Below, piece after piece: positions 1 through 5,593 of a stretch of DNA of 6,882 bases (the first letter of the stretch is position 1; each line of letters opens with the position of its first letter). A model generated the notes under the pieces. It saw nothing but the letters and a program-made list of their open reading frames with translations. It was not told the DNA's origin and ran no database searches. Both the position numbers and the translations under genes were made by a program. The DNA lies in assembly GCA_021825955.1 (NCBI GenBank), contig JAKAEH010000046.1, positions 1 to 6,882 on the forward strand. The letters are read 5' to 3'. This DNA is from a bacterium. GTDB lineage: Bacteria; Patescibacteria; Microgenomatia; Levybacterales; UBA12049.

Positions 1-378
1 ATGTCTCAGATTAAATCGTTTTAATAAATAAGACCTGATTTCATTCGCCGTTTTTTGCGGATTTTCAGGAAGCAGGATATATTTTCCATCCGCATTTGAT
101 TCGTCAATTCCTGCTGCCGGAGCGAGTACATTCCGTTTAATAGTTAGCGAATATCCATACTTGCTTGCGTTTCTTGGCAAATAGAAATCAGCTTCCTGCC
201 GAATAAGCTCATCTTTGTCCTGTTCTAAGTTTTCGATTTTTCCTTCACAAACGGAAACAATTTTAGAAGTAATAGCCAGGATTTCTTTTTCTTTAAATTT
301 CTTTAAAAACTTATCCAGTATTTTAGATAAATTATCTTTGGGTTTAATTTTGTCTGTCTTAATAGCTTTTGCTTGCAT
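1..378 (-). CDS. CofE-like (coenzyme F420:L-glutamate ligase family) protein, N-terminal part, cut by window edge
   Basis: The minus strand is open from ATG at 378-376 to the left edge, giving 126 residues without the C-terminus. Family motifs seen in order are TSKIVSVCEGKI (residues 37-48), AAGIDESNA (88-96) and LLPENPQ (102-108), which match the conserved SK-VS-EG, AGID-SN and LLP-dP blocks of the CofE/FbiB ligase family (PF01996). True CofE adds glutamates to F420-0 using GTP and a divalent metal. No other F420 gene is visible here, so the substrate may differ; the family assignment is firm but the reaction is not. The N-terminus is Lys-rich. No SD precedes the ATG (CTCTCTCAA on this strand), and a -10-like TACAAT lies 9 nt upstream. 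The gene is divergent from nadM across 92 bp. Confidence 0.85.
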   Translation of the reverse strand, partial: MQAKAIKTDKIKPKDNLSKILDKFLKKFKEKEILAITSKIVSVCEGKIENLEQDKDELIRQEADFYLPRNASKYGYSLTIKRNVLAPAAGIDESNADGKYILLPENPQKTANEIRSYLLKRFNLRH

Positions 379-387
379 TTGAGAGAG

Positions 388-417
388 AATTGTATAAAGT
401 TTGATACTAAAAATCAA
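388..417 (-). promoter_or_regulatory. Candidate promoter of the CofE-like gene
   Basis: On the minus strand, TTGATT (417-412) and TACAAT (393-388) are separated by 18 nt. TACAAT ends 9 nt before the ATG, so the 5' leader would be a few bases at most. An overlapping TATACA (396-391) is an alternative -10. The -35 match is partial. Confidence 0.45.
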
Positions 418-427
418 ACAATCAAAC
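399..427. repeat. Three copies of a 7-mer between divergent promoters (possible operator)
   Basis: GTTTGAT (399-405) is followed after 7 nt by its reverse complement ATCAAAC (413-419) and after 1 nt by a second ATCAAAC (421-427). The result is an inverted repeat plus a direct repeat within 29 bp. It lies over the -35/spacer of the leftward gene and just upstream of the nadM promoter, where a shared regulator could bind. No regulator is identified. Confidence 0.4.
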
Positions 428-434
428 ATTTAAG

Positions 435-463
435 TTCCAAAAGTTTAACAAATAATTTATAAT
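435..463 (+). promoter_or_regulatory. nadM promoter, predicted leaderless
   Basis: A perfect TATAAT (458-463) ends 7 nt before the ATG at 471. A weak -35 candidate, TTCCAA (435-440), sits 17 nt upstream. Transcription would begin within about a base of the start codon, and no SD is present. The next in-frame stop (453-455) lies inside the promoter, so no earlier start is possible there. Confidence 0.6.
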
Positions 464-470
464 TCGAAAT

Positions 471-974
471 ATGAAATATAAAAGAGGAATTATTATTGGA
501 AGATTTCAGCCTTTCCATAACGGCCATAAATTTTTAATTGAAGAAGCGCTTAAGCAGTGCAAAAAAATAATAATCGGAATTGGGAATGCCGAAGGAAAAG
601 GAGAAAATAACCCATTGGATTGGCGGGAAAGAAAAAAGATTTTGGAGAAGTTTGTGGATTCTGAAAAAATAAAAGAGAGAGTTTTAATGATAATTCCTTT
701 GGTTAATAATCCATCTGATCAGATATGGCTTGAAAATTTAATTAAACAAACAGGATCGGTCGATGTTGTTATCGGAAACAACGAGTGGGTTAATGGAATA
801 TTTGAAAATGCAAAAATACCTGCAATAAGACCAGGACACTTGGATCGCGAAAGGCTGGAGGGTACAAAAATAAGAGGCCTAATCCGCGAGGGCAAAAAAT
901 GGGAAGATAGGGTTCCGTCATATCTTGTTCCGTTGGTAAAAAAAGCGTCTTCAAGTAATGGTTTAAGAAAATGA
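471..974 (+). CDS. nadM: Nicotinamide-nucleotide adenylyltransferase, archaeal NadM type
   Basis: It makes NAD+ from nicotinamide mononucleotide and ATP, releasing pyrophosphate, in the cytoplasm; this is the last step of NAD synthesis or salvage. The 167-residue length is typical of NadM. The nucleotidyltransferase signature GRFQPFHNGH is at residues 10-19 (H16 and H19 form the HxGH motif). NNPLDWRER (46-54) replaces the usual NPFTAGER block. The second ATP-binding signature GTKIRGLI is at 131-138, followed by KKWEDRVPSYLV (142-153), matching the archaeal family's C-terminus. No Nudix domain is fused. The ATG at 471 is fixed by an in-frame stop at 453-455 and the -10 box 7 nt upstream. Its TGA overlaps the start of the AlkD gene (ATGA), so the two are probably cotranscribed and translationally coupled. 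Another cytidylyl/adenylyl transferase is possible but less likely. Confidence 0.93.
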   Translation: MKYKRGIIIGRFQPFHNGHKFLIEEALKQCKKIIIGIGNAEGKGENNPLDWRERKKILEKFVDSEKIKERVLMIIPLVNNPSDQIWLENLIKQTGSVDVVIGNNEWVNGIFENAKIPAIRPGHLDRERLEGTKIRGLIREGKKWEDRVPSYLVPLVKKASSSNGLRK

Positions 975-1669
975 TAGACCAGTTAAGAACTGATTTAAAA
1001 AAGGCTGCAAATCCCAAGAAAGCAAAACTTCTTCAAGGTTTTTTCAAAACTGGAAAAGGTGAATATGGAGAGGGGGACATCTTTTTAGGAGTAATGGTTC
1101 CCCAGTCGCGGAAAATTGCGTTAAAGTTTAAAGACTTAAGTTTTGCTGAAATTCAAACTCTGCTAAAATCAAAAATTCACGAAGAGCGTCTAATTGCTTT
1201 ATTAATTATAGTTCATAATTTTGAGAAAGGTCTTGATCAAGAAAAAATTTACCGTTTCTATATTGCTAATACCAGATATATAAACAATTGGGATTTAGTA
1301 GACCTAAGTGCTCCCAGAATCGTCGGGAAATTTTTGTTTGAAAATCCTAGTTTAAAACCAATACTTTATAAGCTTGCCACATCTCAAAATCTTTGGGAGA
1401 AAAGGATTTCCATAATTTCAACCCTTTATTTTATTGTTAAAGGGGAAAGCGAGGATGCTCTAAAAATTTCCGAAATTTTATTAAATGATAAACATGATTT
1501 AATTCATAAAGCGGTGGGTTGGATGCTAAGGGAAGTTGGAAAAAGGTGTTCGGAGGAAATAGAAAAAGAATTCCTAAACAAACATTACAAACAAATGCCA
1601 AGGACAATGCTGAGATATGCAATCGAGCGTTTTAGCGAACCAGAAAGACAACGATTCCTTAAAGCTTAG
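971..1669 (+). CDS. AlkD-type DNA alkylation repair glycosylase
   Basis: This is a HEAT-like-repeat DNA glycosylase expected to excise N3- and N7-alkylated bases, starting base excision repair. The 232-residue protein is the usual family length and all helical with no membrane segment. The Bacillus cereus AlkD active-site residues have counterparts with an almost constant offset: W107 and D111 in NNWDLVD (W109, D113 in AlkD), R145 in WEKR (R148), and W184/R187 in AVGWMLREVGK (W187/R190). The catalytic Asp and DNA-contacting residues are therefore intact and activity is likely. The start ATG at 971 overlaps the nadM stop and no SD is seen, so translation probably depends on coupling. Many homologues are annotated only as DNA alkylation repair protein; substrate range cannot be read from sequence. 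Confidence 0.92.
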   Translation: MIDQLRTDLKKAANPKKAKLLQGFFKTGKGEYGEGDIFLGVMVPQSRKIALKFKDLSFAEIQTLLKSKIHEERLIALLIIVHNFEKGLDQEKIYRFYIANTRYINNWDLVDLSAPRIVGKFLFENPSLKPILYKLATSQNLWEKRISIISTLYFIVKGESEDALKISEILLNDKHDLIHKAVGWMLREVGKRCSEEIEKEFLNKHYKQMPRTMLRYAIERFSEPERQRFLKA

Positions 1670-1681
1670 TCTTTATTTTTT
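1644..1681 (+). terminator. Weak candidate intrinsic terminator at the end of alkD
   Basis: AAAGAC (1644-1649) can pair with GTCTTT (1669-1674) around a 19-nt loop, followed by a T-rich run. The stem is short, AT-rich and includes the end of the coding region, so the call is tentative. It would separate nadM-alkD from the gene at 1707. Confidence 0.3.
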
Positions 1682-1694
1682 CATCCCATAGCTA

Positions 1695-1700
1695 TATAAT
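1695..1700 (+). promoter_or_regulatory. -10 box of the 1707 gene, predicted leaderless
   Basis: A perfect TATAAT ends 6 nt before the ATG at 1707. No SD and no convincing -35 is seen. The position predicts a transcript starting at or next to the ATG. Confidence 0.6.
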
Positions 1701-1706
1701 TGCTGC

Positions 1707-2651
1707 ATGTCGCAAGAATCTCTAAGCCCTTATGGTAAGCCCGGTGACGACGGTTTTGATACCGCGGAGGCCTTAATGGGCAACTTAAGAAAACAACAAT
1801 CCACAAAAGGAGCTTCTGATAACAGAATTTTCCCGGGAACAGTTTTTACAAAATCCGACGAGATAGATACCGGAAAGGCCGTAGAGGGTTTTTTTCGCAG
1901 AACCTTTGGTCCGCTGGAGCTCGGGTTTTATGAAAATGGCGAACCGGATGACGCCGGAAATTATTCCGGATTAGAATACTACGACTTTTTAGTAGGTTTT
2001 TTCGACGAGAATAGGGCTATTAAAAATTTTCGGACTGAAGCTATCAATCTTTCAACTGCTTTGGACGATTGGAAAAAAAACACGGGAATATCCCTTTCGT
2101 TACAAGAACTTTATGCCTTTTCCGTAACCCAAAGAGACAGTTACTTAACTAATTGGTTTGAAAGCCCTCAAAAGCAAAAAGATGCATTTCTTGAGGTTGC
2201 TCATGACTGGGAAACGGTAGGTAATATTGTTAAAACCGCAATTGCGCCTGAAGAAGGAAATTCGGAAATTAATTTGCAGCAAATTAAGAGCGCAAAAGAA
2301 GCCTATGCAGCAACTTTTTTGTACGGACATTTTTCGAATGAAAATTTTGCGGTTACACAAGAAGATGCAACAAGGCTGAGAGACGGGTTGAGAAAATGGG
2401 TTGATGAAAGAATGGAATATGCTCGGGAAACCGGGGTTGACGGAGACGAAGACCTAAAAGACCTTAGAGATTTAAGCCTGAAAGATGTTCTAAGGTATGC
2501 AATGAACCAGTTCGGATTTTGGGTAATTAAATCGGATGGAACCACAACAAAGAAAGAATACGATAAAGCACAAGATCAAGTTTCAAAATGGTTAAGCATA
2601 ATGGAGCTTTCTATGCTTGCAGCAAAAGAGTCCAAGGCCTTTAATTCTTAA
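1707..2651 (+). CDS. Uncharacterised soluble acidic protein
   Basis: I do not recognise a domain in this 314-residue protein. It has no signal peptide or membrane segment and appears mostly helical. The first ~55 residues are polar and Gly/Asp/Ser-rich, probably flexible. Residues ~60-110 are aromatic-rich (FFRRTFGPLELGFY, then GLEYYDFLVGFF), suggesting a packed core. The rest alternates acidic and basic residues as in helical bundles, with a charged stretch GVDGDEDLKDLRDLSLKDV around 243-261. There is no Cys cluster or evident catalytic motif. The ATG at 1707 is well supported by TATAAT 6 nt upstream and an in-frame TAG at 1689-1691. Base composition resembles its neighbours, so it does not look recently acquired. 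It is flanked by alkD and an MFS exporter, each with separate signals, so context gives no function. It may be lineage-restricted. Confidence 0.85.
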   Translation: MSQESLSPYGKPGDDGFDTAEALMGNLRKQQSTKGASDNRIFPGTVFTKSDEIDTGKAVEGFFRRTFGPLELGFYENGEPDDAGNYSGLEYYDFLVGFFDENRAIKNFRTEAINLSTALDDWKKNTGISLSLQELYAFSVTQRDSYLTNWFESPQKQKDAFLEVAHDWETVGNIVKTAIAPEEGNSEINLQQIKSAKEAYAATFLYGHFSNENFAVTQEDATRLRDGLRKWVDERMEYARETGVDGDEDLKDLRDLSLKDVLRYAMNQFGFWVIKSDGTTTKKEYDKAQDQVSKWLSIMELSMLAAKESKAFNS

Positions 2652-2662
2652 AAATTAATTGC

Positions 2663-2668
2663 TACAAT
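2663..2668 (+). promoter_or_regulatory. -10-like box upstream of the MFS gene
   Basis: TACAAT ends 32 nt before the ATG at 2701. It would give a leader of about 25 nt that contains the SD, unlike the leaderless genes around it. No clear -35 is seen. Confidence 0.35.
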
Positions 2669-2675
2669 AAATATC

Positions 2676-2693
2676 TCCCTTTTTTACCAGGGA
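2676..2693 (+). promoter_or_regulatory. SD of the MFS gene with a facing complement (TCCCT...AGGGA)
   Basis: AGGGA (2689-2693) lies 7 nt before the ATG and is the likely SD. TCCCT (2676-2680) is its exact complement across an 8-nt loop, so a small hairpin could hide the SD. With only five pairs it would be marginally stable alone. Confidence 0.4.
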
Positions 2694-2700
2694 AAATTCT

Positions 2701-4008
2701 ATGGCTGAATATACCTCTGAAGAAAAATATATTATTGATGAGAGCGGCGAGCTTTCTATGGGTGAAGTCCCGGGCTGGGGTCAAAAAATTTTAAAAGTCT
2801 TTCCTGCTTTCCGAAACAAAAATTATCAACTTTATTTTGCCGGCCAATTAGTATCTCTGATTGGTACTTGGCTTCAAATTGTAGCTCAAGGGTGGTTGGT
2901 CCTGGAGCTCACAAACTCCGCATTTTTAATAGGTTTGGTAGCGGCAATTTCAACTTTCCCTACACTTTTATTTTCTCTTTTCGGAGGAGTAATCGTTGAC
3001 CGTTTTTCCAAACAAAAAATTATTTTCTTCACCCAATTCGCATCAATGGTATTGGCTTTTGTCTTGGGAATTTTAACAGTATTAAAAATTGTAAACGTAT
3101 GGGAAATAATGGTTTTGTCCTTTCTCTTGGGAGTTGTGAACGCGATAGATATGCCGGCCCGCCAGGCATTTACGGTTGAAATGGTAGGTAAAGAAGACAT
3201 GGCAAGTGCAATTGCCCTAAATTCCGGAATTTTTAACAGCGCCCGTGTGATCGGTCCAAGCATCGCAGGATTCCTGATAGCTTTTTGGGGAGCCGGAGGG
3301 GCATTTTTAGCAAACGGAATAAGTTATGTTGCTGTTATTGTCGCATTATTTTATATTAAGCCACGAGGAGCAGCCATTCCAAGAACTCATCCGCACCCTA
3401 TAAAAGCAATTAAAGAAGGAGTAGTTTACTCGTTTTCTCATCCGATGATTCGAATGCTTTTAATCCTAACCGGAGTAGTTTCTGTTTTTGGATGGTCCTA
3501 CACAACCATTCTTCCAATAATTACAAAACAGACATTTCACATGGGGCCTGAAGGACTTGGTTATTTGTATTCGATTTCAGGACTGGGTGCATTATTGGCA
3601 ACCTTCTTGGTTTCCGCTTTTTCAAATAAAGTGAGTTCACTCAAGTTTATTCTTGGAGGAAACGCAATTTTTGCAATTTCCATGTTTTTGTTTACTTTTT
3701 CACAAAGTTTTGCGACGGCAGCGCCAATTCTTTTTATTGCGGGAATTGGTTTGCTCGCACAATTTTCAACAATAAATACTACTATTCAGCATTTAGTCGA
3801 AGATAAATATAGGGGAAGAGTTATGAGTATTTATACTTTGATGTTTGTCGGCCTTTTTCCTCTCGGGAATTTTGAAATAGGATTTTTGACAGAACATTTT
3901 GGGGCGAATTTTGCAATAAGATTCGGAGCAGTAGTGGTATTTTTGTTCGGAATTTTAATTTACTTCTTTAGAGATAGAATATACAAAGAACTTCGCTTCG
4001 AATCCTAG
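2701..4008 (+). CDS. MFS transporter, EntS-like (MFS_3) exporter family
   Basis: A 435-residue, about 12-helix inner-membrane permease, expected to export a small molecule by proton antiport. The family is recognised from FRNKNYQLYFAGQLVSLIGTW (the first 20 of these begin at residue 37), the motif A loop GGVIVDRFSK (95-104), NAIDMPARQAF (147-157), ARVIGPSIAG (181-190, the motif C-like GP turn of antiporters) and LVEDKYRGRVMSIYTL (365-380). These are the landmarks of the enterobactin exporter EntS and related multidrug MFS_3 proteins. The substrate is unknown; no siderophore genes are nearby, so a drug or metabolite exporter is as likely. The N-terminus has an acidic soluble extension of about 34 residues before the first helix. 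The start at 2701 is supported by AGGGA 7 nt upstream. The preceding gene ends 49 nt earlier and gdhA begins 56 nt later with its own promoter. Confidence 0.9.
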   Translation: MAEYTSEEKYIIDESGELSMGEVPGWGQKILKVFPAFRNKNYQLYFAGQLVSLIGTWLQIVAQGWLVLELTNSAFLIGLVAAISTFPTLLFSLFGGVIVDRFSKQKIIFFTQFASMVLAFVLGILTVLKIVNVWEIMVLSFLLGVVNAIDMPARQAFTVEMVGKEDMASAIALNSGIFNSARVIGPSIAGFLIAFWGAGGAFLANGISYVAVIVALFYIKPRGAAIPRTHPHPIKAIKEGVVYSFSHPMIRMLLILTGVVSVFGWSYTTILPIITKQTFHMGPEGLGYLYSISGLGALLATFLVSAFSNKVSSLKFILGGNAIFAISMFLFTFSQSFATAAPILFIAGIGLLAQFSTINTTIQHLVEDKYRGRVMSIYTLMFVGLFPLGNFEIGFLTEHFGANFAIRFGAVVVFLFGILIYFFRDRIYKELRFES

Positions 4009-4023
4009 CTTTTCATGTTTTGC

Positions 4024-4034
4024 TTCCATTGGAA
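4024..4034. promoter_or_regulatory. Palindrome over the gdhA -35 region
   Basis: TTCCATTGGAA is a perfect palindrome with 5-bp arms around a central T, and it includes the proposed -35 (TTGGAA, 4029-4034). It may be an operator, but palindromes this short occur several times by chance in a window of this size; only its placement is notable. Confidence 0.3.
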
Positions 4035-4058
4035 ATTAATCAAAATTTAGTACATAAT
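4029..4058 (+). promoter_or_regulatory. gdhA promoter, predicted leaderless
   Basis: TTGGAA (4029-4034), an 18-nt spacer and CATAAT (4053-4058), which ends 6 nt before the ATG at 4065. No SD is present. The geometry equals that of the 1707 gene and argues for the ATG over the upstream TTG at 4020, which lies ahead of the -35. Confidence 0.55.
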
Positions 4059-4064
4059 AATGGC

Positions 4065-5351
4065 ATGGATAAGCAAAAAGAGTCCCCTTGGGAACGGGCT
4101 GAGAAGCAACTTTTAAATGCCGCAAAAATCGCAGGAACAAATCCTAATTTAATAAAGAGACTTTCAGAACCGGATAATATTATTGAGGTGGAAATGGGTT
4201 TGGACGGGAAAAAATATAAAGGATATAGGATTCAGCACAATAATATACGCGGGCCATACAAAGGGGGTCTTCGGTTTCATCCTCAAGTTTCCATGGATGA
4301 GGTGAAGGCTTTGGCTTTTTGGATGACAATGAAAAACGCCGTAGTTGGCGTTCCGTTTGGAGGAGGAAAAGGAGGAATAACGGTTGACCCAAAAGAGTTA
4401 TCTGAGGCAGAGCTTGAGACATTAACACGAGAATTTACCCAAAAACTAGGGGATGCAATTGGCCCTTATAAAGACGTTCCTGCTCCTGATGTCAATACAA
4501 ACCCCAAAATCATGAGTTGGATTGTTGACGAGTATAAAAAGAATAAAAATGGATTGAGTGAGGGTGAGTTAAAAGCGGTGGTTACGGGAAAACCCATAGA
4601 AGACGGAGGATCGGAAGGAAGAACTGAAGCAACCGGACTCGGAGGAGTATATACGCTTTTAAAAATTTTAAAATTGATGGGGAAAAATCCAAAGGATATA
4701 ACTGTTGCGATACAAGGATTTGGAAATGTGGGAAGTTTTATAGCAAAATTTTTAGAAAGAGAAGGGTTTAGAATTGTGGCTCTTTCGGATTCCAAAGGAG
4801 GTTTGTATATCGAAAAAGGTATAGAAAGTATTGATGAAGTGGAAAAGTGCAAAGAAGAAAAAGGATTCATTGCAGGGTGTTATTGTGTCGGTTCTGTTTG
4901 CGACCTTTCAAATAAGGGTTTGTTGGGGGGGGAAGAAGTAACTTCCGATGAATTACTTGAGCTTCATGTCGATATTCTTGTTCCGGCTGCTCTTGAAGAT
5001 GTTATAACGAGTGATAATGCGGATAAAATCCAGGCAAAAATTATTCTTGAGATGGCAAATGGCCCGACAACAAGTGAGGCAGATGAAATCTTAAACAAAA
5101 AGGGGACAATAATAATACCCGACATATTGGCAAATTCAGGAGGGGTTGCAACAAGTTATTTTGAATGGTATCAGAATTTGCATAATGAGCATTGGACAAA
5201 AGAAGAAGTGCTTCAGAAATTAAAGGATAAAATGGAAGAAGCCGCGGAAAGCGTTTACGAGGGGGCTTCTGAAAAAAAGATAACCCTTCGTGAAGCAGCA
5301 TTTGTTTTGGCATTAAATCGAATTCAGAAAGTATGGAATAAATCTTCTTGA
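4065..5351 (+). CDS. gdhA: Glutamate dehydrogenase (Glu/Leu/Phe/Val dehydrogenase family)
   Basis: It interconverts glutamate and 2-oxoglutarate plus ammonia with NAD(P)(H), in the cytoplasm. From ATG 4065 the protein has 428 residues. Residues aligned with Clostridium symbiosum GDH keep a constant offset of 23: K66 (K89), K90 (K113), catalytic K102 in PFGGGKGG (K125) and D142 in PAPDV (D165). S364 in GGVATSYFEW matches the S380 position. K66 and S364 favour glutamate over leucine or phenylalanine as substrate. The Rossmann domain has GFGNVG (218-223) and ALSDSKGG (239-246); NAD versus NADP preference is not decided. ANGPTT is at 331-336. Oddities are a Cys cluster (C262, C272, C274, C279) with a small insertion after it, and a G8 run (4925-4932) in that insertion. 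An in-frame TTG at 4020 would add 15 residues but conflicts with the promoter. The 56-residue gene follows after 16 nt. Confidence 0.95.
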   Translation: MDKQKESPWERAEKQLLNAAKIAGTNPNLIKRLSEPDNIIEVEMGLDGKKYKGYRIQHNNIRGPYKGGLRFHPQVSMDEVKALAFWMTMKNAVVGVPFGGGKGGITVDPKELSEAELETLTREFTQKLGDAIGPYKDVPAPDVNTNPKIMSWIVDEYKKNKNGLSEGELKAVVTGKPIEDGGSEGRTEATGLGGVYTLLKILKLMGKNPKDITVAIQGFGNVGSFIAKFLEREGFRIVALSDSKGGLYIEKGIESIDEVEKCKEEKGFIAGCYCVGSVCDLSNKGLLGGEEVTSDELLELHVDILVPAALEDVITSDNADKIQAKIILEMANGPTTSEADEILNKKGTIIIPDILANSGGVATSYFEWYQNLHNEHWTKEEVLQKLKDKMEEAAESVYEGASEKKITLREAAFVLALNRIQKVWNKSS

Positions 5352-5352
5352 G

Positions 5353-5362
5353 AGGAGGTGAT
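5353..5362 (+). promoter_or_regulatory. Full-length SD of the 56-residue gene
   Basis: AGGAGGTGAT complements the 16S rRNA 3' end over ten bases and sits 5 nt before the ATG at 5368 (9 nt from GGAGG). It begins 1 nt after the gdhA stop. It is by far the strongest SD in the window and makes the small ORF credible. Confidence 0.85.
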
Positions 5363-5367
5363 TAATA

Positions 5368-5538
5368 ATGAATGCAAAAACAAAAGCTTGTTTTACTCCA
5401 CATGCTATGATGCACAGCCTTTTCGGACTTGGTCTGGGTCTTGTTTTAGTTAGTCTTTTTCCTTCCCTTGGTGTTATGTGGCTTGGGTTGGTTTTGATGG
5501 TTGTAGCGGTTGCACTTGATGCAATGCGAAAAGCGTAA
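5368..5538 (+). CDS. Small two-helix membrane protein, 56 residues, downstream of gdhA
   Basis: ATG at 5368 to TAA at 5536-5538 encodes 56 residues. A short basic N-terminus (MNAKTKACFTPH) is followed by two hydrophobic helices, about 13-32 (MMHSLFGLGLGLVLVSLFP) and 34-53 (ending VVAVALDAM), joined by a short Ser/Leu/Gly turn, and then a basic R-K-A end. The positive-inside rule puts both ends in the cytoplasm: a helical hairpin. Helix 1 has a Gly-x-Gly-x-Gly face that could pack tightly. Evidence that it is a gene is the ten-base SD, the 16-nt gap after gdhA and the coherent membrane topology. I do not recognise the family. Sharing a transcript with gdhA suggests coordinated expression, but no function is assigned. 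One internal Cys (C8) and two His (H12, H16) precede or start helix 1. Confidence 0.85.
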   Translation: MNAKTKACFTPHAMMHSLFGLGLGLVLVSLFPSLGVMWLGLVLMVVAVALDAMRKA

Positions 5539-5560
5539 GGTAATGAGTATGACACCAAGG
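5466..5560 (+). repeat. Inverted repeat joining the 56-residue gene to its 3' flank
   Basis: CCTTGGTGTTAT (5466-5477) can pair with ATGACACCAAGG (5549-5560), twelve pairs with one G-U, around about 71 nt. In mRNA this would fold the second half of the small gene and its 3' end into one stem-loop. No T-run follows, so it is not a standard terminator. Confidence 0.35.
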
Positions 5561-5577
5561 ATTTGAGAATGTGTATT

Positions 5578-5586
5578 TGCTATACT
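5578..5586 (+). promoter_or_regulatory. Extended -10 promoter of the CDF gene, predicted leaderless
   Basis: TGC-TATACT has the extended -10 TG and ends 7 nt before the GTG at 5594. No SD is present. A TTGAGA at 5563-5568 is too close (12 nt) to act as -35. The site supports GTG 5594 as the true start. Confidence 0.55.
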
Positions 5587-5593
5587 TATTGTT

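Noticed and set aside
2641..2658. TTAATT...AATTAA hairpin at the end of the 1707 gene as a terminator
   Set aside because: The stem is entirely A-T with no GC pairs and no T-run follows.
2886..3263. 125-codon minus-strand open frame inside the MFS gene
   Set aside because: It is antisense to conserved MFS motifs and has no promoter or SD.
4020..4064. TTG start at 4020 giving a 15-residue N-terminal extension of GdhA
   Set aside because: It would start ahead of the proposed -35 and -10; conserved-residue spacing and the -10 box favour ATG 4065, and TTG has no SD.
4466..4870. 134-codon minus-strand open frame inside gdhA
   Set aside because: It lies wholly within a confidently identified gene on the opposite strand, has Ser/Pro-rich composition typical of antisense frames, and no start signals.
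5313..5558. Minus-strand frame opposite the 56-residue gene
   Set aside because: The plus strand has a ten-base SD and sensible membrane helices; the minus frame has neither start signals nor recognisable features.
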